A stretch of DNA of 64,000 nt from CAHJXG01 sp965277495 (GCA_965277495.1 OZ255824.1:310001-374000); one strand, 5' to 3'. Shown: positions 1 to 10,235, counted from the first letter of the stretch. Numbers and translations are program-made. Notes: generated from the letters alone by a model not told the origin.

Positions 1-2088
<2,088 letters not shown>

Positions 2089-2323
2089 GACCCCTCGGGG
2101 TGGCGCGGCCCAGATCGCAGCAGGCCGGGCGCATTTGGTTTTTCTGCAACGCTCAGATAGGACCCGCACCGGCCAGGGTCAACGAGCGCCGTCCCTAAAG
2201 CCCTCAACCATGCCCCAGACCATGCCCCGGGGGGAAAGGTCTTCTTGTCCCGTCCGGACGGTTCGGGCATTGTCCGCCCGCCCGAACGCCACAGCCCCCG
2301 AATATCCTAGCCGAGGTTCCCCA

Positions 2324-3250
2324 ATGCGACGCCTGAGCCTACATGCCGCCGCTTTGCTATTGTGCTCCACCGGCCTATCGGCCGCGCAGACCCCTGCCCC
2401 GAGGCCAGCGCCCGCTCCGGCGCCAGCCCCGAAATCATCGCCCGCCCAAGCCGCGGCGCCTGCGAAAACTCCGGCCGACCCCGTGGTGGCGCGCGTCGGC
2501 AACGACGAAATCCACGCCTCCGAGCTGTCCGACGCCGCGCAGGCGCTGCCCGAGGAGCTCCGCGGCATGCCGCCGGCCTCGCTCTATCCGATCCTGCTGG
2601 ACCAGTTGATCGACCGTGAAGCCATCGTGCTTGCCGCCCGCAAGCAGGGCATGGAACGCGACCCGGCGGTTCAGCGCATGGTCGCCCGCGCCACGGACAG
2701 CGCGCTGCAGAACGCGCTGCTGACCAAGGAGATCGCGCCGACGCTGACGGACGAGGCCATCCACGCCCGCTATGAACGCGATTTTGCCGGCAAACCCGGC
2801 GAGACCGAAATCCGCGCCCGCCACATCCTGGTTGCCGACGAGGACACCGCCAAGAAGGTCATCGCCGAACTGAACGCCGGCGCCGACTTCGGCGAGCTCG
2901 CCAAGAAATACAGCACCGATCCCGGCGCGCAGAGCGGCGGCGAGCTTGGCTTCTTCAAAAAGGGCGACATGCTGCCCGAGTTCTCCGACGCAGCCTTCGC
3001 GCTCAAGCCTGGCGAAACCACGCAGACGGCGGTCAAGACCCGGTTCGGCTGGCACGTGATCCAGGTCGAGGAAGTCCGCGCCGCGCCGCCGCCGTCGTTT
3101 GAGCAAGTGCGTGACGAAATCCGGCAGATGCTGATCCAGGAAGGCGTGACCCGCGTGCTCGCCGCTGCCAAAACCGGCCTGCCGATCGAGAAGTTCAACC
3201 CCGACGGTTCGCCGATGACCGCGGCGGCGACCCCTGCCCCGGCGAAATAG
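2324..3250 (+). CDS. exported parvulin-type peptidyl-prolyl isomerase
   Basis: Predicted periplasmic folding helper of the SurA/PpiD/PrsA parvulin type, 308 aa. Residues 1-22 form a signal peptide ending at SAAQ. A Pro/Ala-rich linker runs to about residue 50, a helical SurA-N-like region to about 150, and the rotamase domain follows with RARHILV near 164 and GGELGFFKKGDM near 205. The open frame extends upstream to 2030 on the opposite side of the secA start, but that part has no signal peptide, so I place the start at the ATG at 2324, behind CCGAGG. It abuts argJ, whose GTG follows the stop codon directly, which implies one transcript. Placement beside secA fits an export role. Confidence 0.93.
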   Translation: MRRLSLHAAALLLCSTGLSAAQTPAPRPAPAPAPAPKSSPAQAAAPAKTPADPVVARVGNDEIHASELSDAAQALPEELRGMPPASLYPILLDQLIDREAIVLAARKQGMERDPAVQRMVARATDSALQNALLTKEIAPTLTDEAIHARYERDFAGKPGETEIRARHILVADEDTAKKVIAELNAGADFGELAKKYSTDPGAQSGGELGFFKKGDMLPEFSDAAFALKPGETTQTAVKTRFGWHVIQVEEVRAAPPPSFEQVRDEIRQMLIQEGVTRVLAAAKTGLPIEKFNPDGSPMTAAATPAPAK

Positions 3251-4480
3251 GTGGCGCTGCCCACCAGTCCGCTTGCGGCGCCAATGCCGGAACTGCCGCC
3301 GCTGGCTGGCGTGCGGCTCGGCTCGGCAGCGGCTGGAATCCGCTATGCAGGCCGCACCGACCTCATGATGGCGGTGCTGCCGCCGGGCACGTCCGTCGCT
3401 GGGGTGTTCACCCGCAACCGCTGCCCCGGCGCACCCATCGATTGGTGCCGCGCCGCCCTGGCGCATGGCCGCGCCCGGGCGCTGGTGGTGAATGCGGGCA
3501 ATGCCAACGTGTTCACCGGACGCGCCGGGGTGGAAGCAGTCGACGCGACCGCCGAGGCCGCCGCCGACCTGCTCGGCTGCCGCGCCCATGAGGTGTTCAT
3601 CGCCAGCACCGGCGTCATCGGCGAGACTTTGCCGCATGCGAAGCTGATCGCCGCCCTCCCCGCCCTGCATGCCTCACTCTCCGAGGACGGCTGGGACGCC
3701 GCCGCCCGCGGCATCATGACCACCGACACGTTCCCCAAGGCGGTCACCCGCGTCGCGCTGATCGACGGCAGCCCGGTCCGCATCACCGGGTTCGCCAAGG
3801 GCAGCGGCATGATCGCGCCCGACATGGCCACCATGCTGGCTTTCGTCTTCACCGACGCCAAGCTTCCGGCGCCGTTGCTGCAGGACATGCTGGCCCGCGG
3901 CGTGAAGCGCAGCTTCAACTGCACGACGGTCGACAGCGACACCTCGACCAGCGACACCGTGCTGTTGTTCGCCACCGGCCAGGCCAAGCACGCCCATGTC
4001 GGCAAGCACGACACGAAACTCGTGCGCGGTTTCCGCGACCAGCTCGACGCCGTACTGCTGGACCTCGCCTTGCAGGTGGTCCGCGACGGCGAGGGCGCGC
4101 AGAAGCTGATACGCGTCGACGTGACGGGGGCGCTCACCGGACGGTCTGCCCGGCGCGTGGCGCTCGCCATCGCCAACTCGCCGTTGGTCAAGACGGCGGT
4201 GGCCGGGGAGGACGCCAACTGGGGCCGCATCGTCATGGCGGTTGGGAAGTCCGGCGAACCCGCCGACCGCGACAAGCTCTCGGTCGCCGTCGGAGGCACC
4301 TGGATGGCGCGCGACGGCGGCGTGGTGCCGGGTTATAACGAGGCCCCGGTCGTCGCCCACATGAAGAGGCGCGAGATCGGCATCACGGTCGACCTCGGCC
4401 TCGGCAAAGGCAAGGGCACCGCCTGGACCTGCGACCTCACCCACGGCTATATCGACATCAATGGCAGCTATCGGAGCTGA
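3251..4480 (+). CDS. argJ: bifunctional ornithine acetyltransferase / N-acetylglutamate synthase ArgJ
   Basis: ArgJ recycles the acetyl group from N-acetylornithine to glutamate in arginine synthesis and, in bifunctional forms, also uses acetyl-CoA. The protein is 409 aa, normal for the family. The autoproteolysis site is visible as MATML; cleavage before Thr194 would give alpha and beta chains and expose the catalytic threonine. KGSGMIAPD precedes it and ANWGRIVMAVGKSG lies in the beta chain. The start is GTG at 3251, immediately after the parvulin stop; an ATG at 3284 is an alternative but would trim conserved N-terminal sequence. The C-terminus ends DINGSYRS, as is usual in the family. Confidence 0.96.
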   Translation: MALPTSPLAAPMPELPPLAGVRLGSAAAGIRYAGRTDLMMAVLPPGTSVAGVFTRNRCPGAPIDWCRAALAHGRARALVVNAGNANVFTGRAGVEAVDATAEAAADLLGCRAHEVFIASTGVIGETLPHAKLIAALPALHASLSEDGWDAAARGIMTTDTFPKAVTRVALIDGSPVRITGFAKGSGMIAPDMATMLAFVFTDAKLPAPLLQDMLARGVKRSFNCTTVDSDTSTSDTVLLFATGQAKHAHVGKHDTKLVRGFRDQLDAVLLDLALQVVRDGEGAQKLIRVDVTGALTGRSARRVALAIANSPLVKTAVAGEDANWGRIVMAVGKSGEPADRDKLSVAVGGTWMARDGGVVPGYNEAPVVAHMKRREIGITVDLGLGKGKGTAWTCDLTHGYIDINGSYRS

Positions 4481-4501
4481 ACCGCCCTGGAGGCATGGCT
4501 G

Positions 4502-5560
4502 ATGGCCCTGTCCCTGGTCCCCGACGAGCCCGCGTTCGTACCGCTCGCCACCGACCGACTGACCCTGCGCCCGCTGCGCGCCGATGACGCCGAGGAGCTG
4601 CATCGCCTGGTCAACGATTGGGCCGTGGTCCGCATGCTGTCCCGGCTGCCCTTCCCGTATCCGCGGCAACTGACGGATGAGTGGATCGCCTCGACCGCCC
4701 GGCAGATCTCCGGCGGCACCGGGTATCATCTGGCCATCACCGGGCACGAGGACGGGCAGGAGATGATCGTCGGCTGCATTGGCCTGCGCCTGGATCTCAA
4801 GCCGCGCACCGGCAACCTGGGCTACTGGGTCGGACGGCGCTTCTGGGGACACGGGGTGGCCACCGAGGCGGCCGGGCGGCTGTCGCGCTGGGCGCTCGCC
4901 AACCTCGACCTCGACCGGCTGGAGGCGCACGTTGCGGAGGACAACGCCGCCTCCGCCGCAGTGTTGCGCCGCATCGGCTTCCGCATGAGCGGCACCGGGC
5001 GCGAGCGGTTCCTGGCGCGCGGCGGCGAGCATCCGGTGCAGCGGTTCCAGGCGACGCGCGACGACATCTCGCCGCGGCCGTTGCTGCGCGATCAATTGCC
5101 TCCGGTTGCTCGTCCAGCACCGGACAAGACGGATGCGCCCGAACCGCCGGCAATGCGGGACCGGACCGTCATGCTGGTCGCCGCCTGCGCGTTGATCGAC
5201 TCGGACGGGCGCATCCTGCTGGCCCGGCGCCCCGAAGGAAAGCCGATGGCCGGCTTGTGGGAGTTCCCCGGCGGCAAGCTCGACGCCGGCGAGACGCCCG
5301 AGGCCGCGCTGATCCGTGAGCTGCGGGAGGAACTGGGCATCGACGTCGCCGAGAACTGCCTGGCCCCGTTCGCCTTCGCCAGCCACGCCTATGAGCGCTT
5401 CCATTTGCTCATGCCGCTGTTCCTATGCCGCCGATGGATCGGCCAGCCGCAGGGACGCGAAGGGCAGGCGCTCGCCTGGGTCCGCCCGGCCAAGCTCGCC
5501 GACTACCCGATGCCCCCGGCCGATAAGCCGCTCATTCCCTTGCTCCGCGATTTTTTATAG
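4502..5560 (+). CDS. GNAT acetyltransferase - NUDIX (MutT-type) fusion protein
   Basis: A 352-aa two-domain protein. Residues about 10-180 are a RimJ/RimL-like GNAT N-acetyltransferase, with GYWVGRRFWGHGVATEAA near 107-124 as the acetyl-CoA loop. Residues about 220-352 are a NUDIX hydrolase with a complete box, G258-x5-E264-x7-R272-E-L-R-E-E-L-G-I, close to MutT, which removes 8-oxo-dGTP and similar nucleotides. Other alphaproteobacteria carry the same fusion, so it is not a sequencing artefact. GGAGG at 4489-4493 sits 8 nt before the ATG. It lies 21 nt after argJ. The acetylation substrate cannot be read from sequence. Confidence 0.93.
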   Translation: MALSLVPDEPAFVPLATDRLTLRPLRADDAEELHRLVNDWAVVRMLSRLPFPYPRQLTDEWIASTARQISGGTGYHLAITGHEDGQEMIVGCIGLRLDLKPRTGNLGYWVGRRFWGHGVATEAAGRLSRWALANLDLDRLEAHVAEDNAASAAVLRRIGFRMSGTGRERFLARGGEHPVQRFQATRDDISPRPLLRDQLPPVARPAPDKTDAPEPPAMRDRTVMLVAACALIDSDGRILLARRPEGKPMAGLWEFPGGKLDAGETPEAALIRELREELGIDVAENCLAPFAFASHAYERFHLLMPLFLCRRWIGQPQGREGQALAWVRPAKLADYPMPPADKPLIPLLRDFL

Positions 5561-5568
5561 GACGCGCC

Positions 5569-6324
5569 ATGGCTAACCCAATCGCCTGCCTGCTGGTGAT
5601 CGGCAACGAGGTCCTTTCGGGCCGCACCCAGGACCTCAACATCCAGTTCATCGCCACCGGCCTGGGCGCCATCGGCATTCCGCTGCGCGAGGTGCGCGTG
5701 ATCCCGGACGTGCGCGAGACCATCGTCACCGCGGTGAACGAATGCCGCGCGCGGTTCGACCACCTGTTCACCACCGGCGGCATCGGCCCCACCCACGACG
5801 ACATCACCAGCGAATGCGTCGCCGCCGCGTTCGGCGTGCCATGGGAGCCGCATCCTGAGGCCTGGGCGCGGATGGACCGGCACTACGCGCCCGGCGAGTT
5901 CAATGCCGCCCGGCAACGGATGGCCACGATGCCGCGCGGCGCCACGCTGATCGACAACGCGGTGTCGATCGCGCCAGGCTTCACGATCGGCAACGTCCAT
6001 GTCATGGCCGGCGTGCCGCGGATCATGCAGGCGATGTTTACCGCCCTGGCGCCGACGCTGGAGGGCGGCACTCCGGTGCAGTCCCGCGCGGTGCATGCGG
6101 CCGGGCTGCTCGAGGGTTCGATCGCCGATGGGCTGAGCGCGATCCAGGACCGGTATCCCACGCTCGACCTGGGCAGCTATCCGTATTACCGCCTGAATGG
6201 CAACGGCGTGACGTTGGTGGCCAAGGGTACCGACACCGCGTTGCTGGAGACGTGCATTGCCGCCGTCGCGTCGCTGATCGAGGCGCAAGGCAAGACGCCG
6301 GTTGCAGGTGAGCCTGCGGTCTAG
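5569..6324 (+). CDS. CinA-like molybdopterin-binding domain protein
   Basis: A 251-aa member of the MoCF/CinA-N family (competence/damage-inducible protein A-like). Homologs contain the fold shared with MogA/MoeA, but the cellular role of stand-alone versions is unsettled. The hallmark VIGNEVLSGRTQDLN is at residues 10-24 and TTGGIGPTHDD near 68-78. There is no C-terminal CinA deamidase domain, so it should not be called a full CinA. It begins 8 nt after the GNAT-NUDIX stop and is probably the last gene of the argJ transcript. Confidence 0.88.
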   Translation: MANPIACLLVIGNEVLSGRTQDLNIQFIATGLGAIGIPLREVRVIPDVRETIVTAVNECRARFDHLFTTGGIGPTHDDITSECVAAAFGVPWEPHPEAWARMDRHYAPGEFNAARQRMATMPRGATLIDNAVSIAPGFTIGNVHVMAGVPRIMQAMFTALAPTLEGGTPVQSRAVHAAGLLEGSIADGLSAIQDRYPTLDLGSYPYYRLNGNGVTLVAKGTDTALLETCIAAVASLIEAQGKTPVAGEPAV

Positions 6325-6339
6325 CGGCGGTGTTGCAGC

Positions 6340-6356
6340 GTCGGAATTCTTTACAC
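6340..6356 (+). repeat. 17-bp element, copy 1 (candidate activator site of the PEP-CTERM gene)
   Basis: GTCGGAATTCTTTACAC lies 50 bp upstream of the sigma-54 -24 element. A second copy with 15 of 17 identical bases is at 7166-7182, just after the PEP-CTERM gene. Similarity continues past the core (GCG then CGCGGC in both). Its position upstream of a sigma-54 promoter suggests a site for an enhancer-binding protein; this is inference. Confidence 0.5.
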
Positions 6357-6405
6357 GTTGCGATCGCGGCTGAAAAACCCGGCTGATTTACAATACGTTA
6401 ATCTT

Positions 6406-6420
6406 TGGCACGAACATTGC
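6406..6420 (+). promoter_or_regulatory. sigma-54 (RpoN) promoter of the PEP-CTERM gene
   Basis: TTGGCACGAACATTGC (6405-6420) matches the -24/-12 consensus TTGGCACG-N4-TTGC without a mismatch. Transcription should start near 6431, leaving a leader of about 25 nt before the ATG at 6456. Such promoters need a dedicated ATP-dependent activator. Confidence 0.8.
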
Positions 6421-6455
6421 GTAGATGACATTAACTCTTCGAGAGGTTTGTCATC

Positions 6456-7133
6456 ATGTTCATGCAAAAAGCCATGTGTGCCTGTTTCGCCGCGTCCGTC
6501 GCAATCGCGCTGGCCTCCACGCCGGCCGCCGCGACCCCAGTGGTGCTCAACCCGAATTTCACGATCGACGACACCGTCAACAACCAAAAATACAATAGCG
6601 GTTCGCCTTTTTTCGTCCAAGACTGGACGTCATACAATTATGCCAGCAATACGAATAGCGACCCTCAGCAGTTCGATAACGGTGTTGCAGGTGGCCAAAC
6701 AGTGGTCGGCTTCCTGTCCGGCGCGGGAACGTCGCTGAGCCAGGTGGTGCAAGGGTTCGTCGTTGGCCAAGCGTATAAAATCTCGGTAGCGGTCGATGCG
6801 CGCGCAAACGTGCATACCAACCCGACGTTCCAAATTCTGGCCGGCGGCACCCAGGTCTACGGGCCAACGACGTTGGTCCCGGTCGATCCGTTCACCGTTC
6901 ACAGCACAGCGTTCACGCCCATCCAATCGGACGCGTTCGTCGCCACCAACACGTTCATGACCATCACCTTCACCAATACATCGACGTCGAACACGAATGC
7001 GACGACGTTGCTGACCAATGCGGCCGTGTTTCAGGTGCCGGAGCCGATCAGCCTCGCAGTCCTGGGTATCGGATTGGCCGGCGTCGGCGTTGCCCGCCGT
7101 CGCCGGGGCAATGCGGCAGCAAGCCTCGCCTGA
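6456..7133 (+). CDS. PEP-CTERM sorting-signal exported protein
   Basis: A 225-aa secreted protein of unknown specific role. Residues 1-26 are a signal peptide (cleavage around TPAAA-TP). The body is rich in Asn, Thr and Ser, is AT-richer than its neighbours, and looks like a beta-rich extracellular domain. The C-terminus is a complete PEP-CTERM signal: VPEP at 194-197, one hydrophobic helix, then RRRR at 214-217. Such proteins are cut and anchored or released by an exosortase (EpsH) and usually take part in exopolysaccharide or floc matrix. No exosortase is in this window. GAGAGG at 6441-6446 is 9 nt before the ATG. It is a single-gene unit with its own sigma-54 promoter. Confidence 0.9.
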   Translation: MFMQKAMCACFAASVAIALASTPAAATPVVLNPNFTIDDTVNNQKYNSGSPFFVQDWTSYNYASNTNSDPQQFDNGVAGGQTVVGFLSGAGTSLSQVVQGFVVGQAYKISVAVDARANVHTNPTFQILAGGTQVYGPTTLVPVDPFTVHSTAFTPIQSDAFVATNTFMTITFTNTSTSNTNATTLLTNAAVFQVPEPISLAVLGIGLAGVGVARRRRGNAAASLA

Positions 7134-7165
7134 GTGCGGTGCCGGGGCGTCGCTCGCGTCCCGGT

Positions 7166-7182
7166 GTCGGAAAACTTTACAC
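7166..7182 (+). repeat. 17-bp element, copy 2, downstream of the PEP-CTERM gene
   Basis: GTCGGAAAACTTTACAC differs from copy 1 at 6340-6356 at two central positions. It sits 33 bp after the PEP-CTERM stop and 30 bp before the end of the convergent MsrQ-like gene. No sigma-54 promoter or gene follows it in the same orientation, so it may be a remnant of a second regulated unit or a distal binding site. Confidence 0.45.
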
Positions 7183-7211
7183 TGCGGCGCGGCCAGGCTT
7201 GGCGTTGGCGG

Positions 7212-8477
7212 CTAAGACAACGCGTTCGCCTGGTAGGCCGCGAATAAAGCGAGCGGCGCGACCAACATCGCAGCGCTGCGCGATATTGGCCAAAGGCGCT
7301 GAATGACCAGTAACGCACCTATGGCCAGCACGGCGGCGCTGGCAGTGCCGACTTGCCGGCTCTCGGTCGCCATCGCCAACAATGGGGCCAGGGCCGTGCA
7401 GGCCCATAACGCGTCCAGCATATGCCGCTGCCAATTCTCGCTAAGCCGATAGCGCGCCAGGCCCAGCAACGCGAACAACGCGAACCAGGCAGCGCTCAGT
7501 GCCAGCAACGGGTATCCCTCCGGCAGCACATCGTCCAGCGACCATCCCAGCGCCAGTCCTACGCCATCAGCAGCCAGCGCTCCGAGCAGATAAACCAGTA
7601 GGGCATAGCCCACGCCGGCACCGAACCGGCTATGCGCAAGCGACCGCAGTTCGGCAAGGCCAGCCGCCAACAGCCCCAGCGCAAGCACCAAGCCAGCCGG
7701 GCGCAGCCCAAACGTGAGATCAAACTCCCCCCGGAGCACGCGCAGCGGATCGACATGCGTGCCGAACCGATACCAGGCGCACTCGAAAACGAGGGCCATC
7801 GCGCCCGCCGCCAGCGCGAGGCCAATCAGCGCCAGCGGACCTCGGTCCCGTCCGGCCGGCAGCACGCGCCACGTCATTGCCCAGGCGAACACGCCCGCGG
7901 CCACCGTCGCCTGCGACACGTCCGCCTTGGACTGCAGGAAGAAGTGCAGCAGCGCCAACGCCGCAAAGCCATAGGCGAGCTTGTGCAGCCGCTTCCAATT
8001 GCGCCCCAGCCGTTTGACCCAGCCTTCGGTGGATGTCACGCCCAGCGCCACCAACCCTAGCAGGGTGACGAAACCAATCGTAAGATAAAACCGTACCAGA
8101 ATCTCGGCCGCGACCACCCCAAGTCGCCAATTCTGGTCGGTGATGTAAAGCAGCAGATGCACCGCCGCGTAGCAGAGCGCGCCCACGCCGATCATCCGCC
8201 GCACGACCACGAGGTTAGGCATGCCAAGCAAGGCCTTCGCCGGCGACACCAGCAGCGAAGCGAGGAACACCCAGGCCGCCCAATATCCGGTGGAGTGGAT
8301 CGCCGCATTTAGCGGGCGAGCCCCCAACGCGTCGCCGGCCCAGCGCACCGCCAGCCAAGCCGCGGGCAGCATCAGCAGCGTGAACACGCCGGCACGCAGC
8401 GGATGCAACCGTCCGCGACGGTCGGTCCACGGCGCCCATGCGCTGAAGGGCTGCGCCCGAGGCAGCGCCAGCGTCAC
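7212..8477 (-). CDS. MsrQ-like (YedZ) haem-binding membrane protein with C-terminal membrane extension
   Basis: A 421-aa polytopic membrane protein. Residues about 25-215 match MsrQ, the cytochrome b subunit that passes quinol electrons to the periplasmic methionine sulfoxide reductase MsrP. Candidate haem ligands are His in IHSTGYW, VHLLLYI, RLHKLAY and LLHFFLQ. Classical MsrQ is about 210 aa; here about 200 more residues with several further helices follow. No msrP is adjacent, and the partners are instead three small periplasmic proteins. The start ATG overlaps the stop of the upstream gene by 4 bp, and it is the last gene of the aat operon. Confidence 0.82.
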   Translation of the reverse strand: MTLALPRAQPFSAWAPWTDRRGRLHPLRAGVFTLLMLPAAWLAVRWAGDALGARPLNAAIHSTGYWAAWVFLASLLVSPAKALLGMPNLVVVRRMIGVGALCYAAVHLLLYITDQNWRLGVVAAEILVRFYLTIGFVTLLGLVALGVTSTEGWVKRLGRNWKRLHKLAYGFAALALLHFFLQSKADVSQATVAAGVFAWAMTWRVLPAGRDRGPLALIGLALAAGAMALVFECAWYRFGTHVDPLRVLRGEFDLTFGLRPAGLVLALGLLAAGLAELRSLAHSRFGAGVGYALLVYLLGALAADGVGLALGWSLDDVLPEGYPLLALSAAWFALFALLGLARYRLSENWQRHMLDALWACTALAPLLAMATESRQVGTASAAVLAIGALLVIQRLWPISRSAAMLVAPLALFAAYQANALS

Positions 8478-9040
8478 CGGGCGCTCCTTGGGCTCTCATG
8501 GCTGAAGGACGGCGGCACGACAAACGCGGCGGGATCGAGCGCGCCATACGTGACACGGGTTGCCTGCACCAGGACCTGCGCCCCACGCCGGGCCTCGAGC
8601 AAGACGCCGTCCTCGGTGAAGCACGCTAGCGCCGGCTGGCCCTGGTTATCCGATGTTTCCCACTCGGTGCACGTCAGCCCCGCCACTTGGCCGAGACCGC
8701 GCCGGATGAAACTGGCCCCGCCCGCAATCGTCTGGCCCGGCAAGCCGCTCGCCGGAGCCGGCAGATCCAGCACTCCGCGTTTGGGCTCGCTCACCATGGC
8801 GAGCGTGTGCGCCGCATAGTCCACGATCAGGTAAACGCCCGGCGTCGGCGTGTCGAGGCGCATCTTCCGCGTTCCCGTCAACCACCGCGACCGCTGCACC
8901 ACCACCCGGTCGCCCTGTCCGGCGCGATAGGTCACGTCGACGTCGCGGGACGGCATGGTCAAGGGCCGGTCCTGCTCCGCCCTGGCCGGAATGGCCGCCT
9001 GCGCGCCGACCAGCAGCGCCAGCAGGACGCGCGGGATCAC
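8474..9040 (-). CDS. periplasmic protein of unknown function, third tandem paralog
   Basis: 188 aa with a signal peptide (residues 1-21, ARAEQ). It shares a layout with the next two upstream genes: a PSRDVDVTYR motif just after the signal, a central Y/M-rich strand region, then CTEW, a second Cys 15 residues later, and EDGVLLEA. The paired cysteines could form a disulfide in the periplasm. The overall pattern recalls the DUF4412 type, which I cannot confirm without a profile search. 4-bp overlaps on both sides tie it to paralog 2 and to the MsrQ-like gene. Function unknown. Confidence 0.8.
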   Translation of the reverse strand: MIPRVLLALLVGAQAAIPARAEQDRPLTMPSRDVDVTYRAGQGDRVVVQRSRWLTGTRKMRLDTPTPGVYLIVDYAAHTLAMVSEPKRGVLDLPAPASGLPGQTIAGGASFIRRGLGQVAGLTCTEWETSDNQGQPALACFTEDGVLLEARRGAQVLVQATRVTYGALDPAAFVVPPSFSHESPRSAR

Positions 9041-9627
9041 TTCAAGCGCCCAAAGCTCGGCAAGCTGAGCTGCATGAAGTCGGCGGGCACCCGGAACAGG
9101 TCGTCGCGCACTGGGCCATAGCTCACGTTCAACGCGGTGAAGGTTCCATGCCGGCCATCCACCTCGCCATCCGCGCGCAGTGCCACGCCATCCGCGGTCA
9201 GGCAGACCGTGCCGTTGCCGCGGCTGGACTGCACGGCCCAGTTGGTGCAGGGCAGGCCCGCGACCACCGCCTCATTGCGCCGGGTCAGCCGCGCGCCCTC
9301 AAGCGTCAGCGGCTGCAGGTCACTGTCACGCGTCGGCAGCGTCAGGGCGCTGCGCAGCGCCGTGTCCATCACCAACGCCGAATGCGTGCGCAGGTCGACG
9401 ATGACCGCCTGGGTGCGCCCCTCCGGTTCAGCCCGCAGCCGTTGCCCGGCAGCGTCCCACGAAAGCCGCAGCGCATTGGGGATGCCGCCGGGCACGACGG
9501 TCGCCGCAGCCCCTTCGACCCGGTATGTCACCGATACGTCGCGGCTGGGCTGAATAAGCGGACGTTCCTGCGCCGGAGCTGCGGCCGCGAGCATTCCTGT
9601 CAGTGCGAAGACGGCGCGTCTCATCAT
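9037..9627 (-). CDS. periplasmic protein of unknown function, second tandem paralog
   Basis: 196 aa with a signal peptide (residues 1-19, AAPAQE). It has IQPSRDVSVTYR after the signal, GLPCTNW, a second Cys after 14 residues, and TADGVALRADG, aligning with both neighbours by eye but well diverged. This implies an old duplication rather than a recent one. It is the middle gene of three and overlaps each neighbour by 4 bp. Function unknown; co-occurrence with a membrane haem protein suggests a periplasmic electron-transfer or cell-envelope role, which is inference. Confidence 0.8.
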   Translation of the reverse strand: MMRRAVFALTGMLAAAAPAQERPLIQPSRDVSVTYRVEGAAATVVPGGIPNALRLSWDAAGQRLRAEPEGRTQAVIVDLRTHSALVMDTALRSALTLPTRDSDLQPLTLEGARLTRRNEAVVAGLPCTNWAVQSSRGNGTVCLTADGVALRADGEVDGRHGTFTALNVSYGPVRDDLFRVPADFMQLSLPSFGRLK

Positions 9628-10235
9628 TGTGGAGCCGCGTTTGGCGCCGCCGGGCCGTTCGGCGCCGCCATCCGGTCGAAATCGGCCGGAGGGATGAAGT
9701 CGCTTTCAGGCGCCGGTGCAAAGCTGACGCTTATGGCCTCGATCAGGGTCCGCTGCCCGGCCTCGTCCTGGCCGGACGAGCGCAGCAGGATGCCGTCTTC
9801 GCTGATGCAAACGGCCCCGCGCGCCTTGTCCAGCACCACATCCCAGGTCGTGCAGCGCAGCGTCGCCACGGTGTCGGCGCCCCGGCGGGTGAACCGCATG
9901 CGCTCGTTGAGCTGGAACTGCGCCTGCGGGCCGTCCTGGAACGGCAATTCCATCACCATCTGCTCGTTCGGCACCACCATCGCCATGCGGCGCGCCATTT
10001 GGTCAACGAGCATGTATGCGCCGTCCGGCAAATCGATCCGCATCGGCGAACCGCCGGCGCGGGCCGTGATGCGCACCTCAATGGGCGCAGACCCGGCCTT
10101 GGTCATGCGATACAGCACCGATGCCTCGCGCGACGGCATCATCGGCGGCCGATCCGGCGCGGCGGACGGCGTCTGGGCCAAGGCGGGCGCGATGGCCGCC
10201 ATTACGGCCAAACAGCCCATGAGCCGCCGCCTCAT
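9624..10235 (-). CDS. periplasmic protein of unknown function, first tandem paralog
   Basis: 203 aa with a signal peptide (residues 1-20, PALAQT). Shared motifs are MMPSREASVLYR, a PMRIDLPDGAYMLVD strand pair, RRGADTV, RCTTW, a second Cys 14 residues later, and SEDGILLRSSG. The MRID...YMLVD pattern is the part most like DUF4412-type domains. It begins with an ATG overlapping the aat stop (ATGA). The tail is Pro/Ala/Asn-rich. Function unknown. Confidence 0.8.
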   Translation of the reverse strand: MRRRLMGCLAVMAAIAPALAQTPSAAPDRPPMMPSREASVLYRMTKAGSAPIEVRITARAGGSPMRIDLPDGAYMLVDQMARRMAMVVPNEQMVMELPFQDGPQAQFQLNERMRFTRRGADTVATLRCTTWDVVLDKARGAVCISEDGILLRSSGQDEAGQRTLIEAISVSFAPAPESDFIPPADFDRMAAPNGPAAPNAAPQ

